Below, piece after piece: positions 55,451 through 64,000 of a DNA stretch of 64,000 bases. The position numbers were made by a program, and so were the translations under genes. The notes beneath the pieces were generated by a model. It made no database searches and was not told where the DNA came from. It saw only the letters and a list, made by a program, of their open reading frames with translations. Each line of letters starts with the position of its first letter. Position 1 is the stretch's first letter. The DNA is from Capronia americana (lineage: Eukaryota; Ascomycota; Eurotiomycetes; Chaetothyriales; Herpotrichiellaceae), in the NCBI GenBank assembly GCA_016110215.1, contig JADWQD010000004.1, positions 1,116,001 through 1,180,000 on the forward strand, written 5' to 3'.

Positions 55451-56653
55451 CTAAGAGGCCCAGACATCCTTGCCAACACCTTCTATCCAGTGGCCCAGAT
55501 CGTTGACATTGCCGCCCCACTCCTTAAGTCGGTCGAGCATACCCTCGATTTGAGTCCGCTCCAAAACTTTAGGCTGGACCCAGTTGATCCTTGCAACTTC
55601 GGCGACTTGGTCGATCTTGCCTCGTACTAGGCCCAAGCTCAAAGCCTTCATGATCAAGTGCTCGATCTCGTCTGGCTTCACTTTCGTCTCCTGGCTGATA
55701 GTCTTGAATGTCATTGCACGGTCATGCGGTGGTCTCTTAAACACCAGTTCCGTCAGAGCCGCAAGGTTGATCTTCTGCCACAAGAACGCGCGGTGTGATT
55801 CGAGAGTCTGGTCGTTGCTGAGGTTATTGGACATGCGATCAAACGTAGCCAGATCACCCCTGTTGAAGGCGAAGAGCAGTTCCCTCAGCCATTCATACTC
55901 ATTGAACAGAGCGTTCAGGATGGGATGTAGCAGCAGTTCTCCAAAGTTGTAAATCTGATCCGACACCAGCGCCGCAATTGCCAGATTGTATGCTCTCTGT
56001 TGGCGTTCCTTTTCGGTGAGGTCTGTGCTCTCGTCTATGCAAGCAAGGTAAAGGAGGGAGTTTCGGTAGTACGAGGTGTAATCGTTCTCAGCCTGGAAGT
56101 AGTCGGCATTGACCCGGTAAAAGGCTGCATGAACCACATTCTCTACAAAGTCGAACTGGTCCAGAGTCTTCTGCGCTTTGTCCAGCTGTTCTCTCGCCTT
56201 TGCTCTTTCTGCTAATCTCAGATACACGCTGGCAAGTTCGGTGATCGCGTAGACATGGGCTTCTTCTGAATCAGGTTTGTCGACTCTTTCGGCGAGTGTC
56301 TTTAGGAATTGACTTCGTTCATTGTCATCTAACCCAGGTCAGACAAGCCCATCTCAATTTGCCCTGTCGCACGTACCTTGGATTTGCGCCGAAGCGCCTA
56401 GTGCCAACTTGACGAGTTTGAGCAGGTTGATCTTGTCCGCGAAACTGATGATGAAGGTGTTGTAGATGGGCAGTCTTTGCTTTTCACTTGCTGGATTTTT
56501 GAAGTACTCCAGAAGATTGTCTGTCAACTGATGCCATAGCTTGCGGTCCCAGAGATCTTCAAAGGTTATGAAGATGTGTTGCAAGTCGTCCGGTGCTTCA
56601 TCTCTTTGCTCTGCAAGGAAATTGGAGATGGCTTCCGGATCGTGCTTGGACAT
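55451..56653 (-). CDS. RPN9: 26S proteasome lid subunit Rpn9
   Basis: Rpn9 (human PSMD13) is a PCI-domain subunit of the proteasome lid. Exons 56377-56653 and 55451-56328 with a 48-bp intron give 384 residues. The N-terminus MSKHDPEAISNFLAEQRDEA and helical repeats precede the PCI domain in the last 180 residues (LHPILNALFNEYEWLRELLF, FKTISQETKVKPDEIEHLIM). The tail VNDLGHWIEGVGKDVWAS is typical. Splicing inserts QDDNERSQFLKTLAERVDKP, which keeps the expected helix pattern. Length agrees with the family (about 380-393). Confidence 0.93.
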
Positions 56654-57639
56654 GATGAGGATTTGCGCAACGAGGAGCGATAGCAGAAGTAGCAGGCCCC
56701 AGTGAGAGCTAGGTCCAGAGGTCGAGAAATAGCGCTGAACGGTGGTAGAGGGTGCGAGGCTGATCACGGTCAAGAATCCCAAGCAGGCGCAACTGAGCGG
56801 CGCGTCAAGTTCACCTGCAAAAGCGGCGAACGACCTGAGCCGTTCTCGACGCTGAGGTGGGAAATGCTGCGCCGTAGGGAAGAAACAACTTTTATCACCA
56901 CTTTGCCATCCTAGCAATCACCGTCGTCTGATGGCGATAGATGATGTGAGGACACGACTTTATGGACATTGCACCATTAGGTCCACAGTGCACCCTTGCT
57001 ATCCAAATATTTCTTCCCATACAGATTGAGTGGTGCTTTAGATGCACCTGCCGCAGGTTGTCTGCCTCACCTACCGTCTTGATTTGCACAAGAAAGGAAG
57101 ACCTTAACCCATTATCGCTCGGCTCAAAAATAGCACTCGAAAGAGCAAAAACTCTGCCTTCGAACCATTAACCCACATTGAATTTGTGGTTGTTGATGGG
57201 TCGATGGTAAGTGAAACCTTTCTCTTGCGAGTGGTTTTTTCCGAGTATCTATCAATCCTATCCTTCAAAGCGCCCATTAACTATGAAACCAGTTTGTGTT
57301 TGTACACTCATGGCCAAGAAGCGGATGGCTTTGTCAAGAATTGTTAGCAGGGTTTTAGCAAGTGCAATATGTAAAGGTGAAAACGTGTCGAAGGTGGAGC
57401 TGGTCCGGCAGAATTGCGAGCTGTTATGGTTCGGACACGAGATGCCAACCTACAGTAGAAGCGAAAACTGATACGGAACCTTGTGTCGACTTCTAACCTT
57501 GCCCTTGGATAGCGTACGATTGTGAAGGCGGCTTAGCAACAATTCTCACTACTTGACGGCCGCAAATGAGACTCATCGCAGTCGGAATATTTGAGGTCGC
57601 TCTGCTTCCTGTCTGAACAGATCCTTCTTGGACAATTCT
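56654..57639. other. Intergenic upstream of RPN9
   Basis: These 986 bp contain the RPN9 promoter and the 3' end of the SnoaL-like gene. One TTTGCCATC at 56902-56910 resembles the proteasome element TTTGCCACC with one mismatch. No gene is supported. Confidence 0.4.
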
Positions 57640-58080
57640 CTACCCCTTGTTGCCAGCCAGCAGCTTTCCGAAGAACTTCTCTGAATAACCACTGTCGAGA
57701 AACTCTACGACTTTCTCCACCAACCTCCCATCCTCGGTCATGGTAAGCGTGAAGACATATTCGTTCGCATACTCTCCAACATCAGTGTCCGCGCTGCTCT
57801 TCGCATGGAAGACAACCTTCCGTTTCTCCACATCGACCACGACATCGTCTTCATCGACGACTTTCAAGCGAAAGTCTCGAAACATTGGTAGGATCGCCTG
57901 GACAAAAGCTCCATATTCGGTATTTGTGCGAGGCGGGAAGCGCTCTTCATCGGCTGGAAGAGTGTAGTGGATGCACAATGGACTTCGTACCGATAGCAGA
58001 GCGTCGACTGTCCAGGTGTTGTAGCTCTCAATGAACGCCTGCGCTGTATGGAGGAGGTCGGCACGAATAGTTGATGACAT
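57640..58080 (-). CDS. SnoaL-like/NTF2-fold protein
   Basis: A single exon encodes 146 residues beginning MSSTIRADLLHTAQAFIESY. The pattern of an N-terminal helix (AQAFIESYNTWTVDALLSVR), then a short CIHYTLP, a helix GAFVQAILPMFRDFRLKVVD, and antiparallel strands (KVVFHAKSSADTDVG, YANEYVFTLTMTEDGRLVEK, VVEFLDSGYSEKFF) fits the NTF2/SnoaL cone fold. Such proteins include small cyclases, isomerases and orphan stress proteins, so the activity is not assignable. No secondary-metabolite backbone gene is nearby. Confidence 0.75.
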   Translation of the reverse strand: MSSTIRADLLHTAQAFIESYNTWTVDALLSVRSPLCIHYTLPADEERFPPRTNTEYGAFVQAILPMFRDFRLKVVDEDDVVVDVEKRKVVFHAKSSADTDVGEYANEYVFTLTMTEDGRLVEKVVEFLDSGYSEKFFGKLLAGNKG

Positions 58081-58955
58081 GTTTGAACGTATGTTATCCG
58101 TATCACTCGACCAGAGCGTTCTGTGTGCTAAGGGTTGACGGTTAGCAGGCGGCTGATGTGCACGAAGATGCTGGAGGTAAGAAACTTTTAACGGTAGGAG
58201 GTCCCCTGCGCTGACTCCGTGTAATTTAACAGATCGAGCACTCTCCGCCTATCACGGGATTTTTCATGCGACGACTATGAAACTTGGTTATATGCCGCTG
58301 AGCGAAAAGGAGTAGGTGAACTCAGTGAGTCCATGGCGCTGACGTTACATAAGCTGTCCCTGCCAAGCCGCCCACCCAGCGGCCCACCGACCGCCAAAGT
58401 GACAAGAGTATAGCACGTGAGGGCGTAGATCTAGCTGCCCCGTGCCCCTGTTCCGCAGCCACTACAAGTTTAGACATCTTTCGATTAACCAATTCTATGT
58501 CCGGACGATCTTTCTGGTGAGGAGATGACGTCGCAAATACTAATGATTGCCGAACATACTTCGTTCTTAGCACATTGATAGGAGAAAGGAACTAGTTGAG
58601 GCGAGTGCGCGCGCAACTCGTCTTCGGTGGCCGTGCCTCCAAGCTCAGCCCCAATCTTCGGAGACACCAGACTGCTCCTCTGTCAGACCAATGAAGCCAC
58701 ATGGAACCCTTACTCTTTGTGCGTTAACGGATTCAGTTGTCGGGGCAGCTTACGGAGCATGCTTTACAAAACGGAAAACCATACTCCGCATCCCTCGTAC
58801 ACCATTAGCATAAACCAGCCAGCTCGATATCTCAGAGCGGCTCCAGCACGGTTGCCACGCAAGCGTTACCATGTTCACATCAATGAACTGTAAGAACTCT
58901 GGGATATCGGCTTGAGCCTAACTTTGGTTTCTCAGAACGACAACCCACCATCAAC
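58081..58955. other. Divergent intergenic region
   Basis: These 875 bp separate the SnoaL-like gene (-) and the F-box gene (+), and should hold both promoters. No gene is supported. Confidence 0.4.
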
Positions 58956-60488
58956 ATGCAACTCCCCGACGAACTTCTCAGGCAGATATTCATGCACATC
59001 GACACGCACAGCGTCGATCAGAAATTCCGTCTCTCGCAAGTCTGCTCGCAATGGCGCAGGGCCGCGCTGGGGCAGCGTCACCTCTGGAATCGGATATCCA
59101 TCATGACACCGCTGGATGGCATCCGTCTCCCACTGCTTCTCGAAAGGAGCGGATCAGCAGCCCTGGACGTACAATTGCTCTGGCAATATCGATTTCAGGA
59201 GCCTATGCCCACCTCCCGCGAATGCCGCGTGGCAGCAATGCGCTTGGCGGGCTCTCGGGCCCGCCTGCATAGCCTCATCATTGACATCAGCCGTGCAGAA
59301 ACCGAGGCTTTGTCGCCGCTGCTGGCCGATGGGCTGATCTTTCCCGTTCTCAAGAAACTCGAGATCCGAAGTTTCCAGACTCGACCTCAGGCGTTCCAGC
59401 TCTCATTCCTTGCACCACAGCTGAGACGTCTGGAGCTATACGAAATCGGCTCCATGGATTGGGGGCGATTGCTTGTCCGGTCACTAACGCACCTGTACTT
59501 GGACAAATGCGACAGCGCGAACCTAGAGCTCCTGGAGACCATCTTCCGACAATGTGCAGAATTGCAATCCCTGACGCTTCGGACCTTGGCGTTCCCCGTG
59601 GATTTCCCGGGCTTGAAGACGCCTGCCGCACAGCTGGTGCCTCGGCTGCGAGCTTTGGATCTGAGTGCCGACGTCACGGACCTCGTCACCATTCTACGTA
59701 CCGGCTTCAGGGGTATTACTCTGGAAGAGTTGACCACCGAGGCGTACGACGGCTGCATGGACAGTGACACGAAGCAGCTCGTGGCCGAAGTGTTGATGGG
59801 TATGAGCCCATTGCACAGCCTGCGGCACGTGGACGACCAGGACATTATCCTGCGGGACGGCTCCGGGCGGACGCGTCGGATGCGTGTTTGGAACGATGAT
59901 TCAAGCTGGCAGTGGCCGGACGTATGGATCGAGCTGGCCGACCAGCACAAGGCGTGCGAGTCGATGAAGAAGTTCCACATCCGTTCCTTCGACTGGAACG
60001 TCCTGGCAGGCGCGTTCAGCGAGCGCCCGCCGCTCGCAGAGGATATCGAAGTGCACGTCGACCTGGTCTCTAATGATGTCAATGACCGTTACAACTTCGA
60101 ATATGATGATCCACCCGTGCCCGAACTGGACAAGTTCTCAAAGGGCCTGCGCTATCTAAAGTGTCGAAATCTGGGCAAAATCGTGTTCGCCGATCACGCA
60201 GACTACGAGGGGAACAGCGACATTAACGGCTCGCGTGCCCAAGTCATCCATACGCTGCTCGAAGCTCTTGTTTGTGAGTCGTCTGTCGTCGAGGTCTGCC
60301 TCTCGGGAGCGGGTCTTGAGAAGCCCACCAGACAACCATCCGAGGAAGTTACCGTCGCTATACACAATCTCTTGAACACCAAGCACAAATACATCCTGTG
60401 CCGACACTGTGCCACTGTGCTCTCGGCCAAGCAACTGGCGGATTTGAAGGCCATTTTGTCGGAACACCAACTACAGGCAATTGGATGA
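58956..60488 (+). CDS. F-box protein with leucine-rich region
   Basis: One exon encodes 510 residues. The F-box is at the very start: MQLPDELLRQIFMHIDTHSV then KFRLSQVCSQWRRAALGQRH and LWNRISI, the classic Skp1-binding arrangement. The rest contains degenerate leucine-rich segments (LPLLLERSGSAALDVQLLW, LKKLEIRSFQTRPQAFQLSF, LRRLELYEIG, LTHLYLDKCDSANLELLETI). By family knowledge it would recruit targets to an SCF ubiquitin ligase; the target is unknown. It lacks introns, unlike most genes here. This family expands rapidly in some fungi. The ATG overlaps no other plausible start. Confidence 0.8.
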   Translation: MQLPDELLRQIFMHIDTHSVDQKFRLSQVCSQWRRAALGQRHLWNRISIMTPLDGIRLPLLLERSGSAALDVQLLWQYRFQEPMPTSRECRVAAMRLAGSRARLHSLIIDISRAETEALSPLLADGLIFPVLKKLEIRSFQTRPQAFQLSFLAPQLRRLELYEIGSMDWGRLLVRSLTHLYLDKCDSANLELLETIFRQCAELQSLTLRTLAFPVDFPGLKTPAAQLVPRLRALDLSADVTDLVTILRTGFRGITLEELTTEAYDGCMDSDTKQLVAEVLMGMSPLHSLRHVDDQDIILRDGSGRTRRMRVWNDDSSWQWPDVWIELADQHKACESMKKFHIRSFDWNVLAGAFSERPPLAEDIEVHVDLVSNDVNDRYNFEYDDPPVPELDKFSKGLRYLKCRNLGKIVFADHADYEGNSDINGSRAQVIHTLLEALVCESSVVEVCLSGAGLEKPTRQPSEEVTVAIHNLLNTKHKYILCRHCATVLSAKQLADLKAILSEHQLQAIG

Positions 60489-63360
60489 CATGGGACACCG
60501 AGTGCCGCGGCGCAACCCCAAACGTTTACTTGCATGGCGTGAGTCAGGCAAGCACTAGCTCAACAGGTACGCACAGTCCAAGGATTGGTCGCGTTTGGAA
60601 AGCAGTAACCGATCGTACGGACGTGCCGATATTTGTTGAAGACGGCTATCAAGCACCTGCTTGTGTTCACCCCTTTTCCGGGCGCCTCGCTCGAAGAACA
60701 CGCTCGAAGGCCCCAAGCAAGAGCTCAAATCTGAAGAGTGTCGGAGCATACCTGGCAAGGGCCACTTGATTGAAGAACAGCAGATCGAGAGTTGATGAAC
60801 AATCACCAACGATTGATCGGAACAGTGGGTACAGACACCAAGAGACAAGCAGAGTGGGAAGAAAGCCCGTGGAATGATCGGCATGACAGCTACATCAAGT
60901 TCACTTCAAAACACTCCCTGAGTTGGAGGCACGACATAGGATCACATCTTTATTGGATGATTGGAAGCATCAGTGCATCCTTTACTCGCAAAGCGCTTGT
61001 TCTGTTCCACGAAACAATCGTGCGGTGCTCCCAAGCCATCCAGAACATCTGATATATCTGACCGCCTCTAAGATCCACAACTGCAGTCTCTCGTTCCCAA
61101 GTTCCAAGACCTCGTACCTGCAAGTCCCAATGTCGCCTGCCCCTCTGCCATGACTCCGGTGCAATATGCGCTCCTGACGCCCTCAGCAGTACTTTCGGTG
61201 ACTTTATTGCCTGATCAGGTCTCTTCATTCTCCAGAAGGCCGAGAGAGCGGGTGGAATGCAAGTTACTGCCGTTGAGGGAAGAAAACCGAGGACAAATAA
61301 TGGTCAGCATGTTGCGCTTCGCGGGCTCGGATGCTGTTCGCTCGTTGAGCCACATTCCTCTCTTTCGTAACAACGGCATGGAGGCACAGCAGCCGCGTGG
61401 CGAGGGTCATGGGGAGATGAGATGTCTTCCGTAACGCAGACGTCTGTTCCCTCAAGCTAAAGCCAATCAGAGCGGGAGCTGATGGTCTATTCAAACCATT
61501 TTGTGACCCAGATAGTAAACCTGTAGACGCCCAAGAGACACACCGACTACGCAACTCTGACCAGCCAGGCGCGTAGGACGAGGATCTAGACCGAGATCAC
61601 GCCGGAGACAGTGAGCATGACGGTGATGCATGATAGCACGAAAGGAGAGAAGAGTCTGGAGGGAGTAGTGAGTAAGGAGCACGGGGGCTACCTGAATCAA
61701 GGTGCAACGCCCCTCTTAGGTACATGCACCTCGCGACCTAGGCCGAAAGTGTGTCCTACTACACACTGTGATATCTACAACGGGATACCTGGTCACGTCG
61801 ACGTGTAGGCTTGATTCCGCTTGCGACAGTGCGGTACGGACCGGTACTTCCCCCGACAGACGGTGGGCGAGGGTTTCGTGGCACAAGCTGAAGAGTCTCC
61901 ACGTGGCGCTCGCGGATGTTTGTTGGTGCAGATTGAAGCACTCCGTTAATATTGTTCGATCTTCAGTGAGCATCAACCAATTACGAGTTTTGTCTTGTCT
62001 ATAACCCCGAAGGATCGACTAACGGTCACGATAGCCAATCGCTGTGGCTCGCCTAGGCCGTGCCTGATCAAATCTCCTTCTCCTTCGAGCAGAAATCTCA
62101 TATTCGCTTGACATGAAATCACCGCAAGACGCAGCGATGAAATCAGATCCCCCGATGAAAATGTTTGCACAAATTTCGCATGAGAGCGGCCAAGGTGGGC
62201 CAATCGAACCTGTGCAGCGACCCATCGGCCTAGACAGCTCAGGCTGGCTGAAAGAGGTCATAATGTCAATGTACTAGAGATGGACAGCAGAGCCTGGTTC
62301 TATCCACCGGTGATGAAGCATGCATTCTCCTCTGCAGCTACATATCTGCACAAACCCCTTCTTGTCGACCGTTTCGGAGGTAGTAGAACGCCACATCAAC
62401 CATTCCAGAGCTGATATGCACGGCCGGGCCAAGTTCCAGTACTTGTGGTCACCCGAACCCAGCAACCACGACTCTCCGGAATCGAATGAAATAGCAACCC
62501 AAAGTGCACTATTGGTGCAATTCCGATATAGCTCCACAGTTGTTATGAAGACGAAGCACGGAGGATCTCATCTTCCAAGCAAATTGTGTCTCATTGGCCT
62601 TCACTAACTAACAGAGCAGGCTTGACAACTGCATGACTCTTGTTCACCACCGAACCCAGCATCCAATCCATGATTCTTGCGGAACTCTCGAAGCAGGCTC
62701 ACCGCCGAGCTCAGCAGAGAAGTAGCCAGTCAACAGGTGTGTACATGGTGTACCTAACATACAGCTTTGCGCTACTTACACCATAACAGCAACTCTTCCA
62801 CCTGCTCAATCAACCAGCCTGTTGTACGTGAGCACGCGCGTCACGTTGGCTGCAACACCGACCACGAACTTGACATGCAGCTCTACGACCTGATCTGGTA
62901 TTGATCCACCACGAAGGGACTTCCGTTTGCATTCACAAATCGCCATTCGACAGGCAGCTCATGGTCTAGCCTTTCCAGCCAAAAAAAAGTCAGCATTCGA
63001 CGCCCGATACAATGCAGGCTACCAGAATTCTGTACAGACGCTCACCGCATTTACTCCGCCCGCCTCGAGCATTGGCCAGCTCACAACCCGTGCAGATACA
63101 CCAACCCAACTGGAAGGCGACCCTGCAATTCGAAATCCATGGCGAAGGCGGAGCTGTGCATGCCGGAGGAGCAGGACTTGTTCGGTAAGTCAAACAAAAC
63201 TTTGAGCATTTCGAAGGGTATAAAATCCCCATTTCTGCTCTTGAATCAACACAATCCATTCTGCATCCAAATCAACATCGTCGAACCCTTTTTCCCACAA
63301 GATTCACCACATCTCTTGCACTTCCAACTGTGGCCTCCACTGCCAATCGTACCGTCAAAC
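60489..63360. other. Gene-poor 2.9-kb interval before the lectin-like gene
   Basis: No supported gene lies here. I noticed a possible two-exon fragment near 62,670-62,890 and a 58-codon frame at 63012-63188 ending in a donor-like CG|GTAAGT, but neither has independent support. A TATA box at 63219-63225 marks the promoter of the next gene. Confidence 0.4.
63219..63225 (+). promoter_or_regulatory. TATA box of the lectin-like gene
   Basis: TATAAAA in the context GGGTATAAAATCCCC lies 136 bp before the split start codon. Such clear TATA boxes are not seen ahead of most genes in this window, and often mark regulated fungal genes. Confidence 0.6.
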
Positions 63361-63888
63361 ATGTAAAAACCCCTTGTTGCACTATGATGTGCCCGAGCCA
63401 CTAACAGATCATGCTGCAGGACTGCTCATCCATCCGACTCGTGCTATTGCTTCGGCAAAAACTGGACCTTTGTCGTCTACAAGGAGCTCAACCGGATCAT
63501 CTACTGGTCGTACACAAACTTCAAGGAAGCAGTAGACCACAAAACTCTCTTCATCGACAACGAAGCGATGCCTGCCAGCAAAGGGCCTATCGCTGTCTCT
63601 ACCACGGGAACGGCTCCCGTGGAAGGCATCCGCGTTTACGTTCAAGCTGAGAATAACAAGCTGTTGGAATATTGCTTGGACAAGGAGGGCGGCAATTGGT
63701 ACAAGGGTGATTTGATGACACAGAACAACTACAAAGCCATAGAGGGTACCACCCTGTCTGCCGTCGGAAATCCTATTACCCTGCTCTTCAACGCCACAGA
63801 CCTGGATCATTTCAATATCGCTACCATGACGACTGGTGTCTGGGCCACACAGAACGTCAACTTTGAAGTGCCCAAGCTGCAAAAGTAG
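63361..63888 (+). CDS. Fucolectin-like beta-propeller protein, short form
   Basis: Coding bases AT at 63361-63362 join G at 63420 over a 57-bp intron (branch CTAAC), then run to 63888, giving 156 residues. The start codon itself is split. The protein has repeats reminiscent of fungal fucose-specific lectin blades: WTFVVYKELNRIIYWSYTNF, GPIAVSTTGTAPVEGIRVYV and NNKLLEYCLDKEGGNWYKG, then GTTLSAVGNPITLLFN. A complete fucolectin has six blades in about 310 residues, while this has about three. No signal peptide is present, as is usual for this family. Family assignment is moderate. A longer N-terminus through a donor at 63184 is possible but conflicts with the TATA box. Confidence 0.55.
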
Positions 63889-64000
63889 CGACGACTCGAC
63901 GAGGCTATCGACCAAGGAAATCATACGTTGTGGATGCCTTTCATGTCTATGGACACCGCGATGAGGGAACTTTGGCCGTACCGCCAGCTTGTTATGCGCA
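63889..64000. other. Right-edge sequence
   Basis: This is 3' sequence of the lectin-like gene up to the window end; no feature is seen. Confidence 0.5.

Noticed and set aside
56902..56910. Proteasome-associated control element near RPN9
   Set aside because: TTTGCCATC has one mismatch to the yeast element; filamentous fungi may not use it.
62690..62890. Possible two-exon peptide starting ATGATTCTTGCGG
   Set aside because: Ends after about 56 residues of low-complexity sequence; no independent support.
63012..63188. 58-codon frame ending CG|GTAAGT that could join in phase to the lectin-like exon at 63420
   Set aside because: A TATA box lies inside the resulting 235-bp intron and the local AT|G start explains the gene without it.
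1..64000. tRNA, rRNA and CRISPR features
   Set aside because: I saw no cloverleaf with a B-box-like GGTTCGANTCC, no rRNA-like blocks and no spaced repeats; a covariance-model search would be the decisive check.

Overview
The window is eukaryotic nuclear DNA from a filamentous ascomycete fungus (Pezizomycotina). The evidence is short spliceosomal introns of mostly 47-66 bp with CTNAC branch points, compact genes on both strands, and fungal-specific families: a Zn2Cys6 regulator, LST7/folliculin, RPA34, BUD20, a filamentous-fungal MCU and TPS1. Class or genus cannot be assigned from the sequence alone. I found no rRNA or tRNA gene, CRISPR array or intact transposon.

Layout. 0-9 kb: serine hydroxymethyltransferase (-), a small C2H2 zinc-finger reading frame directly behind RPA34 (both -), then the divergent GRC3 (+) and LST7 (+). 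9.9-16.3 kb: mitochondrial ABC transporter ATM1 (+), a small two-exon conserved-looking gene (+), and a LACTB2-like metallo-beta-lactamase (-). 17-23.4 kb: an 11-exon mitochondrial aconitase (-), BUD20 (+) and a mitochondrial carrier (-). 23.6-35.2 kb: RAD54 (+), VAC14 (+), APN2 (-), HEM4 (-). 35-45.3 kb is gene-poor: an unknown protein (+), MCU (-), a stand-alone dsRNA-binding-domain protein (-) and farnesyltransferase beta subunit RAM1 (-). 47.8-64 kb: a Zn2Cys6 transcription factor (+), TPS1 (+), mitochondrial ribosomal S17 (-), proteasome subunit RPN9 (-), a SnoaL-like protein (-), an F-box protein (+) and a fucolectin-like protein (+).

Most genes are housekeeping and not a cluster. There are themes: mitochondria (ATM1, ACO1, MCU, a carrier, S17), ribosome production (RPA34, GRC3, BUD20) and DNA repair (RAD54, APN2). 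The two divergent pairs RPA34/GRC3 and carrier/RAD54 share short promoters.

The most notable signals concern gene structure. The aconitase gene appears to carry a U2-type AT-AC intron, a GC-AG intron next to a 13-nt exon, and a 763-bp intron holding broken protein-like sequence. APN2 has a 48-bp in-frame GC-AG intron that is invisible to ORF calling. RAD54 and the terminal lectin-like gene appear to have their ATG split AT|G by an intron. GRC3 lacks the Walker A lysine and the usual DLDPGQ-type motif. A two-finger C2H2 frame continues in phase after the RPA34 stop codon. No clearly new multi-gene system was seen. All exon joins were worked out by hand from splice signals, reading frame and remembered family motifs; no alignment was run.
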